Below are positions 30,485 to 43,273 of a stretch of DNA of 64,000 nucleotides, piece by piece. The stretch is from contig MU863927.1 in the NCBI GenBank assembly GCA_033296885.1, positions 1-64,000 on the forward strand. The letters are read 5' to 3'. The notes under the pieces were generated by a model that ran no database searches, had not been told where the DNA came from, and saw nothing but the letters and a program-made list of their open reading frames with translations. This DNA is from Triangularia verruculosa (Eukaryota > Ascomycota > Sordariomycetes > Sordariales > Podosporaceae). Each line of letters opens with the position of its first letter. The first letter of the stretch is position 1. The position numbers and the translations under genes were made by a program.

Positions 30485-32845
30485 TCATTCTGAGCTGCCA
30501 GCCGGCGCGGCTTCTGGGTCCTCAAAAAGTACAAGTACTGTTCCAGCCTTGCAGATGTCCTGTTGAAGATGGTCAGTCAATGTCCTCATAGGATCGGGAA
30601 CAATGAGAGAAGATAACTTACCCCTTCCTTATGCGCTAGCTTCTTTACTGTACCTTTTTGTGGTGACCTAATTACGGTTTCCATCTTCATCGACTCAATC
30701 CTGTGCCGCTATTAGCAAAATTCGAGATAAGTGCTGTGATGAACAAACTTACACAACCAAAGGAGCACCCTTTTCGACTTCTTGTCCCTCCTGAACCTCA
30801 TTCCTCAAGATCTTGCATGGCATAGGCGCTACCACGCTCGCGGCAGCCTCCTTCAGACCAAGTGCCTTCTCAAACCAACCCGGTTGCACAAGAGTAAGTT
30901 CAGTCTTCTCGCCTAGCTGGAAAACCGTCAACGTCTCTGGGGCGGCTGGGTCTTGAACAAGTGTAGTCTCTACACGAGCCCGAGGGAAGAAAGTGGTCAA
31001 CTGCGACTTATTGGACGACACCAGCGACCCGGGTTCTGAAATGATGTTCTCATAGACCTTTGGCGAGGCCGAAGACCCATCCGTGCTTCTCGAGACAGAC
31101 ACGTTGTACAGCGAGTGACCTCTCTGTGTGATCTCCACCTGGACAACTTCAGGTGCTTCGCTTGATGCTTCGGCGGCCGCATCATCCCGCTTGACCTGGA
31201 AGGCAAATTTCCTTGATCCTTGTGTGGCAGCCTCACCAAATCCCAGAGTCTCACCATGAGGTCCCGATGATGTCTTTTTGGTTTCTGAGCTGAGCAGGCC
31301 GAGCGCGATCTGGGCAAACACCTCGTCTGAAATGTGCCTTCGCTGGAAGAGCTCATCCTTCCACTTCTCAATGAAGCCGGTCTCGACATCACCTTCCACA
31401 AACGCCTGGCTTCGGCAGAGACGCTTGAGGAACTCGATGTTTGTGCTCAGACCGACTACTTCGTACTCTTGAAGGGCAAGTTCAAGCTTGCGGATGGCCG
31501 TCTCACGATCACGCCCGCGGACAATAAGTTTTGCAATCATGCCGTCGTAGGCCTCGGAGACGGTGTCGCCTTCGACGAAGCCAGCATCGATTCTGATATC
31601 CTCACCAACTTTTGGCGTGACCAGGTGAACAAGCTTTCCGGAATCGGGAAAGAAACCCTTGTCGGGGTTCTCGGCATAGATCCGGGCCTCGATTGCCGCA
31701 CCACGCTCGTGGATACGTGCTTCGATCTCGTCCTGAGTCAGAGGAAGTCTCTCGCCAGCCGCAACGCGGAACTGCCACTCAACAAGATCTGTCCCGGTTA
31801 CCATCTCACTGACAGGGTGCTCAACCTGCAACCTCGTGTTCATCTCCATGAAGTAGAACTTGCCAGTATCCTTGTCCAAGATGAACTCGACTGTTCCCGC
31901 TCCAACATAGTCCACCGCCAACGCAGCCCTCCTCGCCTTGTCCCACAAATCATGTCTCGTCGCATCATCCAACACGGGTGCTGGACTCTCTTCCAAAATC
32001 TTTTGATGTCTCCTCTGCACACTGCAGTCTCTCTCACCCAGCGCCACACAGTTACCGTACCTATCCGCAAACACCTGCACCTCCACATGCCTAGGCCTGA
32101 CCACATACTTCTCCACAAGCATAACCTCTCCTCCGTCACCAAAACTCGCCCTTGCCTCCTGTCTAGCACTGGCAATCTGCGCCTCAAACTCCTCATCTTT
32201 AAGCACGATTCTCATGCCCTTTCCACCACCACCCTTGACACTCTTCAACAGCACTGGGTACCCAATCTCCCTCGCATGTCCCCTCAGCTCCTCCACACTC
32301 TGCTCCGGCCCATGATAGCCAGGGACACATGGCACACCTGCTGCATTCATGATAATCTTGCTCCTTGCCTTATCACCCATATCCAACATCGCCTTTGGCG
32401 GCGGGCCAACAAACACTATCCCCGCATCCTCACACGCCTGCGCAAAAGTGGGGTTCTCACTGAGGAACCCATAGCCAGGGTGAAGGGCTTCGATCCCGTG
32501 CTTCTTGGCCAATTCGATGATTTGCGGGCCGTTGAGGTACCCCTTCGTGTTCGGCCCCAGGGCAAGCGAGTTGGGGGTACATTTGGCGTGTTGGGAAGAG
32601 GCATCGATGTCAGTGTAGAGTGTAGTGGTGCGGATGCCCATCGACGAAGCGGTGCGAGCGATGCGGAGGGCAATTTCGCCGCGGTTGGCGATGAGAAGCG
32701 ACTTGATGGGAGTGATGCTAGTCACGTCGTTAGAGGCGGAAGGGTGGGTTGATATTGGTGCGGAAAAGATTCTTGGGGGAGCTGGGAGGGCGGTTGGTGG
32801 GCGTATCGCCCGGAGACGGTGGGAGCTGCGTTTGAGGGAGCGCAT
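30485..32845 (-). CDS. 3-methylcrotonyl-CoA carboxylase alpha (biotin carboxylase) subunit, mitochondrial
   Basis: Biotin-dependent carboxylation step of leucine breakdown in the mitochondrial matrix. Three exons on the minus strand: 32845-30753, 30700-30622 and 30559-30485, giving 748 aa. An Arg/Ser/Pro-rich presequence (about 40 residues) precedes SLLIANRGEIALRIARTA, the biotin carboxylase start. ATP-grasp motifs: LLKSVKGGGGKGMRIV, ALGERDCSVQRRHQKILEES and MEMNTRLQVEHPVSE. The C-terminal biotinyl domain is only complete after both splices: ESMKMETVI with the biotin-accepting Lys about 703, ending DPEAAPAGSSE. The 6-residue spacing and single biotinyl domain fit MCC alpha better than pyruvate or acetyl-CoA carboxylase; propionyl-CoA carboxylase alpha is the main alternative. 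The MCC beta and isovaleryl-CoA dehydrogenase genes, clustered with it in some fungi, are not in this window. Confidence 0.93.
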
Positions 32846-33527
32846 TGTGTTCTCGTAAGTCGAAGGTCTACAAATGCGCAGTGAAGTTCAAGGGATGGGG
32901 CCTGGGTATCACAGAGATTTAGAGAAGAGAGAGAAGAGGAGGAAATCGCAATAACATTCCCAGTGACTTTGTAGAAGGGAGGTGATAGTCCCGAGGTCAA
33001 CTGAATGTAGGGCCGAAGGTAGCCGTTCCCTCTCCCCTTGCTGGCCAAGACCTGGATCGCTGCGGCTTGCACTCGTGACCTAGGCTAGTTATCCTCAATT
33101 GGGAATGTGGTTGTGATTTATGCTATCCATCTACTATCTTCTGATTTCATTTCAGGGAGAATTCAGTTTGCTGCTGGCGGTTTGCAAAGAGCTCTGAAGT
33201 AATACCAAAGGGAAGCTTGAAAGCGGCTTCCCCCAAGCCCCAGATGGAGCAACGTCATCGCTACAGCGAAACGCATTAGTCATCCTCAGCTGGGGTATCC
33301 ATGGCGCTGGAGCATCCTCACCCCACCCATCTCGACGACGGAAGATCTTGTTGACACATCAAGGTCACCACTGACTGTCGGCATTTTCTTTGTAGAAGCC
33401 GGGACTCCTTTCTTTGCAAAAAGCCAACTTTTGCCAACTCTCACAACAGCTTACTAGACCAAAATCTTGACAGCCAACCCGCTCGACATCAGGCCACCAT
33501 CCTTCCCAACCACTCCCAACCGCAACA
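32846..33527. promoter_or_regulatory. Divergent promoter region MCC alpha / split-barrel protein
   Basis: 682 bp head-to-head spacer, no coding sequence recognised. Confidence 0.5.
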
Positions 33528-34292
33528 ATGGAACAACAAATACCCCTCTCCCACGAAGCCTCAGCCGGCGACACCAACATGCGCATCACCAACTCTCTCC
33601 CCGAGGAAGTAGTCCAATGCCTCGAGAACGCCCGCTTCCTCCACTTGGCCACCTGCCACGATAACGTTCCCCACGTCTCCCTCATGAACTACACCTACCT
33701 CCCCTCTTCCCCCTACAGCAACAACCTCCCCGAGATCGTCATGACCACCAACCCAGCCTCCAAAAAGATGAACAATCTCGCCACAAATCCCAACGTCTCT
33801 TTGCTCGTCCACGACTGTAAGCCTCCATTCTGTTAGTCCCCATGCCCTGTAACCATAACTAACACCATATGAAAAAAAGGGGTATCCCACCGCCCAACAA
33901 CATCTTCCCAATCCCGCCGTCTCTCCAACGGGCACTCCCCAGCCCGCGAACCCCCTTCCTCCCTCGCCGCCCTCCTCTTCAATCTCAACACTTCCGCCGT
34001 GTCCTCCATCAGCGCGACCATAAACGGGTCGGCTCGCCTGGTAGAACGCGGCAGCGCCGAGGAAAAGTACTACCGCGACGTCCATCTGGCGAACAACACC
34101 TTTGACTCGGCAACCGGTCCGGCGGAGGAGTCATCCACCAAAGAAGACGACGAACGGGCGAGGTTAACTGACGCGAGGGTGATTGTGGTTGGGATACGGG
34201 ACGTCAGAATCGCGGACTGGAAGGGTGCGGTGAGGGACTGGGTTATTTCTGCCCCGGAAGAGGAGGCTAGGGGGCAGGTTAATGGGATTTAG
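33528..34292 (+). CDS. FMN-binding split-barrel protein, pyridoxamine 5'-phosphate oxidase family (YLR456W-like)
   Basis: 233 aa from exons 33528-33816 and 33880-34292 (63 nt intron). The first exon has the split-barrel entry LPEEVVQCLENARFLHLAT, then the second strand VPHVSLMNYTYL and NPNVSLLVHD. The splice gives VHDW-VSHRP, matching the yeast YLR456W/YPR172W group. The C-terminal half has ATINGSARLV and the terminal VIVVGIRDVRIADWK. FMN binding is the family expectation; real pyridoxamine phosphate oxidase activity is doubtful because this group lacks the dedicated C-terminal PNPOx dimerisation region. The linker around 34100-34170 is acidic and variable. Role unknown. Confidence 0.85.
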
Positions 34293-34792
34293 GACTATGA
34301 AGACGGGATTTGGTAGGAAGGTTGACGTTACACACCAAAAGCGGCATATTCAGTGTTAATAACAAGTAGGCATATCACAATAACATCGACTCCCATAACT
34401 CTCGTCCACCATAAACCTGCATGTTTAAATGTATTATTCATTATTATCACAATATTCATTGCCAGGCTATTCGATCCCACGCCGCTCTGCCTTTGCCCGC
34501 CTAATCATACAAACGTTATGACTATTGTTACAGAAAAGAAGAAACTAAAGGGGATATCATTGTCCACCCGATTAACACCATACCAAACCGTACGCCAGTT
34601 CATCCGAACTGTCCTCGTGTTTTTATTACCGCGGCCCACCATCCCAGTCTATGCTTGTGTGTTCCCGAAAGAACAAGAGACGACCTCCAAAAAGGGAAAT
34701 TGTAACGATCACCATCCCGACACGCAACATTCAGCAAAGCTTTTTTGCGTTTTATCTATAATCTTTGAAGGTGGAAATGCTGTCCATTGCTT
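34293..34792. other. Tail-to-tail spacer
   Basis: 500 bp between the convergent split-barrel and efflux-carrier genes, AT rich, presumably two 3' untranslated regions. No other feature seen. Confidence 0.5.
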
Positions 34793-36671
34793 TTACGCAG
34801 CCCATTCCAAAACCTCCAGAGCACACATCACCAGGATAAGTGTCGAAGGCAGGATCCTAACATCAAAATTAGCGTCACGTCTACTTTGTGTGTAGGGATC
34901 TGGGAGACCAAAACATACCAAATGACATAACTCTGAAACAGAATCTTCCCCATGACTCCCTCATACACCTCATTGATCTGGCAAATCTGCGCCAACTGCA
35001 ACGCCGACGGAGCGCCCGTCAACAAGAAGCAGACCACCACGAAGATCGGATCGTCCAGAATGCTGACGGGGACATACTTGGCAAACAGCGCCAGAATGGG
35101 CGCCATGATCAGAGTGGGCAGCAGCATCCTGCTGATCAGGCTCGCAATCAACAGCTTCTTGCCGATTTCCTTCTCCTCGGGGTCCACAGTCTCGTGGTTC
35201 TGGGTGTTGCGTGCCAGATTAGCTCCGAGGACGACCAAGATCAGTGGGACGGCCACGCCGGCTGAGGATCTGAGAGCAGCCGTGACCGACGTCTTCACAA
35301 AGGTGTCATCCTTAAAGAACAGCTCTTGAAGGTCTTTAATGGACGCAACCAGGATGGCGAGGAGCATGGCCCAAAGAGGGGGGTTCATGAATTCCCAAAG
35401 AAAGTTGTAGGCACGTTGCCAGACGGTATAGATGCCGGACAGGAGGGACTGAACGGGGCGAGGGAGAGATTCGTAGGTCTTGCGGGACACGGCGCAGATG
35501 TAGTTGGTTACGCGAGCTTGGTACTTCTTCGTGGCCCGACCAACACGCACTGGAAGACCCTTGACACCGCTAGGAGCTTCTCCCTCGTCGTTGTTACGGA
35601 TCCGAGGGAAGGACAGAATCCGGTTCAGATCTTCTTCGTTACCACCAAACTGATGAAGAGTGCCGTTAACACCGGCAATTCCATTGGTCTGGGGCTTCTT
35701 CCAAGCATCATGGCCCTCATCTTCAGAGTCGTGCGGTGAAGATCCAGCAACGGGGGTCAGGCCGGCAGGTTCATAGGCTGCCGAATCATCCGTGTGGGTT
35801 GGGCTTGATGGACGTACTTGGCCTAGAGTGTCCGGGTGAACTCCCTCGAGAAGGCCCTGGGTTTCCGCTGATCCGTCGGGTGTAAGCGCGCCGGATCGGC
35901 CTTCCTCAATCGTTTCGTCGGCATACTCGTCATACTTGTCCTTTGGCGCCAGAAGAACGTGATATCCCCAACTCCATCTGACCAGTTGTCCAAGCTGCTG
36001 AAAAATCATCAGGTACAAAATACCTCTTGCGGCAACCTCCTCATCGTTGTCCTTTGGTATCCTGTCCCAGTGGAGACCTTTCAATGTTTGTGAGAGAGAG
36101 ATCACCAGAGAGATCGGCAGAGAGTTGGAGTTTCCGAACACGCCCATGGCGGTCACAAAGTTTGAAGCACGACGGTTGAATCCGAAGCATTTTCCCACCA
36201 CACGAGAAACGAAATATGAGACCAGCGTTTGAATGACAAAGATGATCGGAATAATGCCCAGTTCAACGAGCTTTTCGGCGTTTAACTGGGAGGCAAGCTT
36301 GGTGAAGACTACATAACAGTCAATATATCATCCCACCCCATTTCCCTCACATTTCCGAGCATATTTGATGACATACTAAGGCATGGCGTGAATAGCATAA
36401 CGTTGAGATTGGCGAGAAACTTTTGCTTGTCGGCATCAAAATGACCCAAGCGCGCAATGACGTAACCCGGCAAACTGACGCACACAACCTCCAACATGGC
36501 GCCAAAAACGAGGAGTACCAGATGGTCGAGCGGTGGATGCGAGTCGTGAGACGATGTGAGTATTGCAAGTGGCGACGGGCTTGTTAGTGATATCTGATCG
36601 TCCCACGGTTCGCCAGCGGCCATCATGGCCGAGCGCAACGCCGTGGGCGCACGGAGTTCAAGAAAACCCAT
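34793..36671 (-). CDS. PIN-like auxin efflux carrier family membrane protein (ECM3/YNL095C type)
   Basis: Three exons on the minus strand: 36671-36377, 36308-34919 and 34856-34793, giving 582 aa. The N-terminal five-helix block has HLVLLVFGAMLEVVCVSL and LNVMLFTPCL-IFTKLASQL across intron 1, followed by IIPIIFVIQTLVSYFVSRVV and the family motif MGVFGNSNSLPISLV. A long hydrophilic cytosolic loop (roughly residues 190-350) separates it from the C-terminal helices. The last exon supplies SYVIW-ILPSTLILVMCALE and the end EVLEWAA; without this splice the frame runs into a non-conserved tail. Likely in ER or plasma membrane. Fungal substrates are unknown; auxin transport is only a family name. Confidence 0.92.
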
Positions 36672-39590
36672 CAAAATAGTAGTTGACCTGGTTTGATATT
36701 GGGAGACAATTGGTGATGAAAACGGAGGGAGAAGGACAGCAAAGGATAGATGGACGTCGAGGGTAGTGGACGGGAACGACGGATGTAAAACTGGGAGGCT
36801 GTGGAGGCGTGGGTGTGCCTCGTAATTTATGGTGCGGTTGCTGATATGATGCGCCTGTGCAAATCGGGGCCGACTTTGACGGAGGGGTCCGGCAACGAAC
36901 TCGTTGATGACAGTGAAACGGTTGTGGGTGACAGGATGACTGCAAGATCAAAGGAGGAAAGCTATGATGGCCACAAACGCGCAGTTGAGAGAGTTTTCAA
37001 CGAACGACGGAACTGGGTGACCACCATGATAAGAAACCCGCCAGCCCTGGCCCTTTGAGATGACGGGCCTGGCGTGCCTGGCTACCTATGGCCTGGAAAC
37101 AGTTGGGCCCCATCGGCCGCCTTTGATAAGGGAAGAAAAGCCATCCCGGGACTGTTAGTTACTACCAAGGTGCTTTCTTTTGTTTCAAGACGCGACCAAT
37201 GAGATCATCATGTCTTTGCATTCGCACACCTCTCCAAAGCCGTTGGCCTGGGCTTTCCCGTAGTTCCGGCTAACAGTGGATCCCTGTTGAGTGGGTCGGC
37301 GGTGGTTAGCCCGTGCCAAGGTCTTGTCAATCGACAGCCAAGGACGCCGCGGCTGCTGGAGGACGCCTGAGAAGCACCTGTGCCCCCGCGCAACGCAACA
37401 CCCAGAGGCTATGACGTTTACTGCGGGAGGTGTGAGGCTGCTCTTGGCGTCGCGTTCCTTCCCGACGCCGCGGTCGTGCTCTGTGGACGACCAATTGCAC
37501 TACACCGGCCGTGCTCGCGAGAACTGATGGAAACGTGTCCAAGGTCCAGGCTCTCGTTGGCTGCCATCGGGATAGGCCAATTGAGTTCAGGGCTGCTGCC
37601 GGGACACAGCATCCAGTGCCAAGCAAGACGCCGCAATGTGTGTGGAGCCGAATCAATTCAAGGTTCTGGGATCGTGGAGTGGAAAGCTTATTCGAAGTGT
37701 CAAAAGAATCTGTCATGTTTTTTGTTTTGTACCTGAACGGCAACGTATTGGACCACGACGGTAGCCTTGACGACATCAGGCGACACCAGGATCCGCTGCC
37801 CCTCGATAATTCGTTCAAGACTGTGGTCCATGACGCATTTCGATGGACCTTGTATCCATTTGGTGAACTCGCTGACACAGCCGTGCTTCTCCAAAACACC
37901 AAGTGCGTCAGCATCTAACATTGTCATCGTTTCCCATGATTCCTTCCGAGTCATAATTCTGCTTACTCGACTTGCGCAGCCAGCATGTTTCGCACCTCGG
38001 TGTAAAAGGGCCTGGATGCGTCGGGCAGGGAAAAGCAAGCTCTTCATCAGCAATGCATATGCACCACAAGGCAATCGACATGCATGGTATAGCTGCAAGG
38101 GATCATGAGCTTTCCGCACCTCTGGATATCCAGGCACCAAGGCCCGAGCATCCAGTGACACTCCCACAATTTCCCCGCTGATCTGTTTGAACCGACATCA
38201 GGCAATTGGAATCAGGAGCAACAAGGCGCACTCGCCACTATTATCTCAGGCGTCCAAACAGCAAAGACGAATCATCGGGCCGGGTGAGGAACAGCGAGGC
38301 ATGTGCAGCTGCACCAAAAGGCATACACGACTGTTCAGCGTCCTAGTGTATATCGGCATGGGGCGAATGGTTTACGTGTCGTTTCTTGATTTCGGTATAG
38401 TCTATAAACTGTAGATTGATCGGGTGTCTGTGACAGCGAGATCGACGGCATTTTCAGCCACGTTGGGCAGACGAAGTCTAGATTCAGTCACACACCTGTT
38501 ACCTTGTGCATGCTGTGGCTCGTTTCAGAAGACGCAAGGAGAATACCATCTTGATTTTGGTCCCCTTGCGCATTCCCTCGTGATGGTTAATCAGGCAGGG
38601 ACAGCGAAGTCTAGCTTGATGTGGCTTGTACAGACGAAGATCTCTTATTTTGGGCTTCGCTTGGGTGACCGCCTTGTCAACGTCAGTGGCATGCGCTTTT
38701 TGACGCACTTACCAGCCACACTTCGACGTCATAGGTTGCCATGACCATCAGATGCAGATTCGGAGGTCACTGTACACAGCAAGACCCCCTGCTTGTCTAG
38801 ACCAAGTTGCAATTTCTCGTATACCCGGATATACCGCCTGAATATCCACAGTAGGCGATGTGCTTTTTCAGCGCAAAACAGGCGAAGAGAATGGAGTCTG
38901 TTCCATGGTTTTTTTCCTCAAGCTGGCCAGTGCCCGGATTTTGCCTGTGGCGGGGCATTGGGGTCGCTGAGCTAGGTCCTTGGCAGCGAACCAAAGTCAA
39001 ACAACACAGCGGGCCCAAGGAGGGGCAGAGTCCCGCGGAGCAAATGGCCCTGGGCTGGATTTGACACCCCAAAAACTCGCATTCTTTCTGGCCCAGAGAT
39101 ACCTACCACTCCTACATCGCACCTTGGCTTCAAGCCACTCTCTCCGTCACTAGGTCTGCCCGCTCAACGCTATCAGAGACCTCTCCTCACATCCTTGACT
39201 TCGCTGCACCGCTGCAGAGACACAGACCTGCAGCAATTTGTGCCTATCAGTGGCCAATCACTTTGCTGCCCAAAGTACCAAGGGACCGAGAGTTGCTTGG
39301 CTTGGTCATTGGCACCACCAAGAAGCCACCACTGGTGGGCATTTCAAGATCTCGATCCCACTTCCCCATCGTCCGCCTACGCCTGTCCTCCCCCATAACA
39401 ACAATTCCCTTTTCTCTCCGGTGCTTGGTGCAACCTCGAATCGCACACATTCCGACCTTCTCTTTTCGAGCTTCCACCTCATTCAACACATTGGATACCC
39501 CCGCCACATACATCGCCCATGTCTGGTGCAGAGTAGACTAGCCAGCCCTTTGAATCGCAAACCTGCCCCCGACCGCACGAGCCTGGCACA
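36672..39590. other. Long intergenic region upstream of the HOG MAPKK
   Basis: 2.9 kb between two divergent genes with no recognisable coding sequence. The part after about 39090 is pyrimidine rich (many CCC and TCT runs) and is probably the 5' leader and core promoter of the MAPKK. Confidence 0.5.
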
Positions 39591-41677
39591 ATGGCCGACG
39601 ACAACCCCCGATCCGATCCGGTAACTCCAGATGAGTTTGCCTTGAGCAGTCCGGCCTCGCCTGGCTCCATTGATGAGTCTTCGGAAGCTAGCACGCCGCT
39701 CGATCCCCCGAGCTCGAGTTCTGATGCCCAGCCGAGCTTTTCGCCGTCACTTTCCCAAGATATGCCTCGCCGAGTACCTTCTCTTAGAACAGTCTCCGAC
39801 CCTCAAGGTAGCGCGCATATGAACCCCACCTCGAGCGTTGCTGGCATCTTGAGCAATGCCAGGAGGCCACCACCAAGTGCAAACAGCCTGCCCATGGACA
39901 TCATGGCCAAAGCTCGAGCGCTGCAAGAGCAACGTATGGCCATGGCTCGCGCCGGTGGCGGTGCCTCGCCCATGGGGATGAACCTAAACTTGGGAGGCAT
40001 GGGAGGTAGAGGAGGCCCAATATCGGGACCAATGGGGGGACCAGCGGCAGGTGGCTTACCGGGCGGTCTTAAGCTTCCCGGTGGTATGGCTCGACCGATG
40101 CCACCTGGGTTCGCCAAATCAGCACCCGCGGTGCCCGGCACTGGAAGGAAACCACCCAGCCTGAGCGAGAGGAGGGCTATGAAACTGGGAAACATATCAG
40201 GGCCAGGAAGCCCTTCCCCGACCGGTACGCCCAAGCTCTCGGATATGAACCAAGATGCTGCACCACAACGGCCATCCTTGAACGGCGAGAAGCATAGTTC
40301 GAAGCTTATGGACTTCAAGAACTACATCGATGCGGACAAGGGCTGGATTACCTTTGAGGGGGCGGCGACAATCACTCGCACCGGTGTCAACTTTGCCAGC
40401 GGGCACACCTTCTCCATCTCGCTAGACGAGATCGATGTCATGGACGAGCTTGGCAAGGGAAACTACGGCACTGTGTACAAGGTGCGCCATGCCCGGCCAA
40501 AAGCACCACGTTTCGGCCAAGGCTTGTCTCACTTCAAGCCTCTCTCTCGCCAGTCTTCCATGTCTGAGGATGATGCCACGGGCGAATCTACACCATTAAG
40601 TCCAACCTCCAATGACGGAAGGACTACATCAGGCGTTGTAATGGCCATGAAGGAGATCCGGCTTGAGCTGGACGAGGCCAAGTTCACCACAATTCTCAAA
40701 GAGCTGGTGATTCTGCATGAATGCGTTTCTCCATATATTATCGACTTTTACGGCGCCTTCTACCAGGAAGGTGCGGTGTATATGTGTATCGAGTACATGG
40801 ATGGTGGAAGTATCGACAAAATATACTCCGGCGGTATTCCTGAGAACGTACTTCGGAAGATCACCTATGCCACCATCATGGGCCTCAAGACTCTCAAGGA
40901 TGACCACAATATCATCCACCGCGATGTCAAACCGACAAATATTCTCGTCAACACCAACGGACAAGTCAAGATCTGCGATTTCGGCGTGTCGGGCAACTTG
41001 GTAGCAAGCATTGCAAAGACCAACATTGGTTGCCAAAGCTACATGGCTCCGGAACGCATCAGTGGCGGTGCTCTAGCTGGCGCTTCGGATGGCTCGTACA
41101 ACGTCCAGAGTGACATTTGGAGTTTGGGCCTGACGATTATTGAGTGTGCGATGGGAAGATACCCCTATCCACCCGAGATCTCGAGCACGATTTTCAGTCA
41201 GCTCAGCGTAAGTTTCCTTTTGAAACTCAGCCATTCGAATCTCTCTTACTAACAAACATACTTCAGGCCATCGTAGAAGGCGACCCACCAGACCTCCCCA
41301 GTGAGGGCTACTCAGCCGCCGCCAAAGACTTTGTCCGCTGCTGTCTCAATAAGATCCCCACCAAACGTCACACGTACCCCATGCTTCTTCAACATGCGTG
41401 GATCAAGTCTCTCGGCAAGCCCGAGACCATCACGGAGGATGCAGAAGCCGAAGATGCGGCCGCAGACGATGAGCTGGCAGACGCCACGGGAGCGTTGAGC
41501 ATCGCTACTCCTTCGGGTCACATGGGTCAGGGTGACTATGAGGTGGCGGAATGGGTGAATAGCGTGCTTGATCGCAAAAAGAAGGGACTGTTGGGCGACT
41601 TATCTAATAAGCCGGCTTTGCACGCGGCGCCGCTCGATGCGGTGAGCCCTGCAGGAAGTCCCATGATTGGTGCTTAA
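39591..41677 (+). CDS. os-5: HOG-pathway MAP kinase kinase (Pbs2 / OS-5 homologue)
   Basis: Dual-specificity MAPKK that phosphorylates the Hog1/OS-2 kinase in osmotic stress, fludioxonil response and conidiation. Exons 39591-41207 and 41267-41677 (59 nt intron with CTAAC branch) give 675 aa. The N-terminal 280 residues are Pro/Ser/Gly/Met rich and disordered, with the docking and SH3-type proline regions of Pbs2 proteins. Kinase core: Gly loop GKGNYG (288-293), Lys354 in MAMKEI after an insert of about 45 residues, HRD 443-445, DFG 463-465, activation-loop S473 and T477 in SIAKT (the MAPKK SxAKT pattern) and APE 486-488. The C-terminal tail includes WVNSVLDRKKKGLL. The insert between the Gly loop and the Lys is typical for filamentous fungal members. 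Confidence 0.95.
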
Positions 41678-42514
41678 GCGGACCTCAATCACTTGGATGG
41701 TGGAAGAAGGAGAGGTGTAGAGTTTGTATCCTAGGGCACGACTAGCCTAGGTCCGTCCCCCCTTATTTTTCTTCTTGAGTTGTCTTGTATTCTTTCATTT
41801 CTTGATTCTTTTCTCTCTGAGAGACGTTATTTTCTTCAGAGGAAATACTTTAACCTTGCATACTATTGGGCATTACCGTTTGGCAGGAGGAGCGGCGGTA
41901 GTTCTTTTGAGTGGTGTGCGTGTACACGATTGTGGGGAGTTTACTCTTTTTTTCTTTTTTCTTTTTTTTGTCGTCGTTTCATTGGTGCAAAGCATGGGAA
42001 AGTCTGGGAGTATCGAAATGGTCAGAGCATATACGGAGAGCATTTCTATCTTCTCATCATTTTACTTTTCCAGCAATTAGACCTTGGGAAGTGTTTTATT
42101 AGTTCCTTTCAATGTGAGACCATATACAAATTGTCGGTACAATGTTCTTGGTTCATTTTTTTCCAATTTTAGTTGTGGTGTATCATATCTAGTTCCAAGA
42201 ATAGAGGTGTCACAGTTGACCGGACGTTTCCATGCGGATTATGAATGAGATAGCAATAACACCTCAATCACAAGGTAATAAGAAGCTTGATATGATGGAT
42301 ATTCTCTATTACCGTAACATTCCGCCCCCTTTCCCACTACTTTCATCCACCAATACTAATCATACATATCTCCACACTGCCAAAAAAAAACCACATGTCC
42401 AGATGTAAAAGAAGGCATGACATTGCTTCTGCTGCCAAACTTAAATCATTTATGTCATTCCCGATCCCACAATTATTCGACAACATCATCTCAACAACAA
42501 AACACTTTCATACT
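41678..42514. other. Tail-to-tail spacer between MAPKK and SUR7-like genes
   Basis: 837 bp, T-rich on the plus strand near 41760-42170, consistent with 3' untranslated regions. No gene recognised. Confidence 0.5.
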
Positions 42515-43273
42515 TTAAGCGTACTCGTCCTTGACCCTCCTCCCATCATAACTCCTCCTCGAGCCGGCGGTCCCCGAGCTCTTCCTACGGCCAAAGGTAC
42601 TACCCGACCACCTCTTCGCCTGACTGTCGCTGCTGTGACCCCTCCTAGCCATGCAGAACAGTACCGTCGCGATAAACAGCGCCGCCCAGCTGCCCCAGCT
42701 GAAGCCAAACCCGTACGCGCCCAGGTCGGCAGATCTCCCGTCGGCAATAAACGCGTTACGAGTCTTGACAAAGGTGGCCGTCATGAGGGACACGGCGACA
42801 GAAAGAAACAAAAGTCCAACGCTGGAGACGGTGGCGATGAGTCCGGCGCCGAGGCGGCCGAGACAGGCGAGCCAGCTGCCCAGAAAGGCGCACGTCATGA
42901 AGAAGAGGGAGATGAGGTAGAAGACCCAGCCGAAGCGCCACAGGTACCAGTATTCGTAGCTTGTTGTGCCGTCGCCGTAGCTGCCGATTAGTTCGTCAGG
43001 GACATTGTCGGCGTCGGTGGCCCAGGCGTCGCCTAGCGGGAGGCCGGGACGGGAGGGGCCGCAGTCGGTGTTGTCTAGTCCGCAGATGCGGAAGTAGGTC
43101 CATTGCGAGATTGGGCGGGCACCGGGGATGACCGAGGTGTCGGCGCGGAGGAAGTAGGTTTGTCGGAGTGGGGAGGTGGAGGTTATGCCCGAGAGGATGG
43201 TGAACCAAAGTAAGAGGAGGGAGACACTTAGGAAGAGGAGGGCGAGGAAGGAGAAGAGGCGGCCGACTGCCAT
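42515..43273 (-). CDS. SUR7/PalI family four-pass membrane protein
   Basis: 252 aa, single exon. Helix 1 (LFSFLALLFLSVSLLLLWF) is followed by an extracellular loop with the paired cysteines of FRICGLDNTDCGPS, then three clustered helices (WVFYLISLFFMTCAFLGSW, GLIATVSSVGLLFLSVAVSL, SWGSWAALFIATVLFCMARR) and a basic Ser/Arg-rich cytosolic tail. Topology and the cysteine-bearing loop fit the SUR7 group, which marks eisosomes and plasma-membrane domains and affects endocytosis and wall synthesis. A PalI/Rim9 pH-sensing role is possible but less likely because there is no long proline-rich tail. Confidence 0.85.
   Translation of the reverse strand: MAVGRLFSFLALLFLSVSLLLLWFTILSGITSTSPLRQTYFLRADTSVIPGARPISQWTYFRICGLDNTDCGPSRPGLPLGDAWATDADNVPDELIGSYGDGTTSYEYWYLWRFGWVFYLISLFFMTCAFLGSWLACLGRLGAGLIATVSSVGLLFLSVAVSLMTATFVKTRNAFIADGRSADLGAYGFGFSWGSWAALFIATVLFCMARRGHSSDSQAKRWSGSTFGRRKSSGTAGSRRSYDGRRVKDEYA

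Noticed and set aside
31334..32752. 472-codon open frame antisense to MCC alpha
   Set aside because: It exactly shadows a strongly conserved gene; such antisense frames arise from the codon bias of the real gene.
42395..42991. 198-codon plus-strand frame over the SUR7-like gene
   Set aside because: Antisense shadow, charged low-complexity composition, while the minus strand has clear membrane helices and conserved cysteines.
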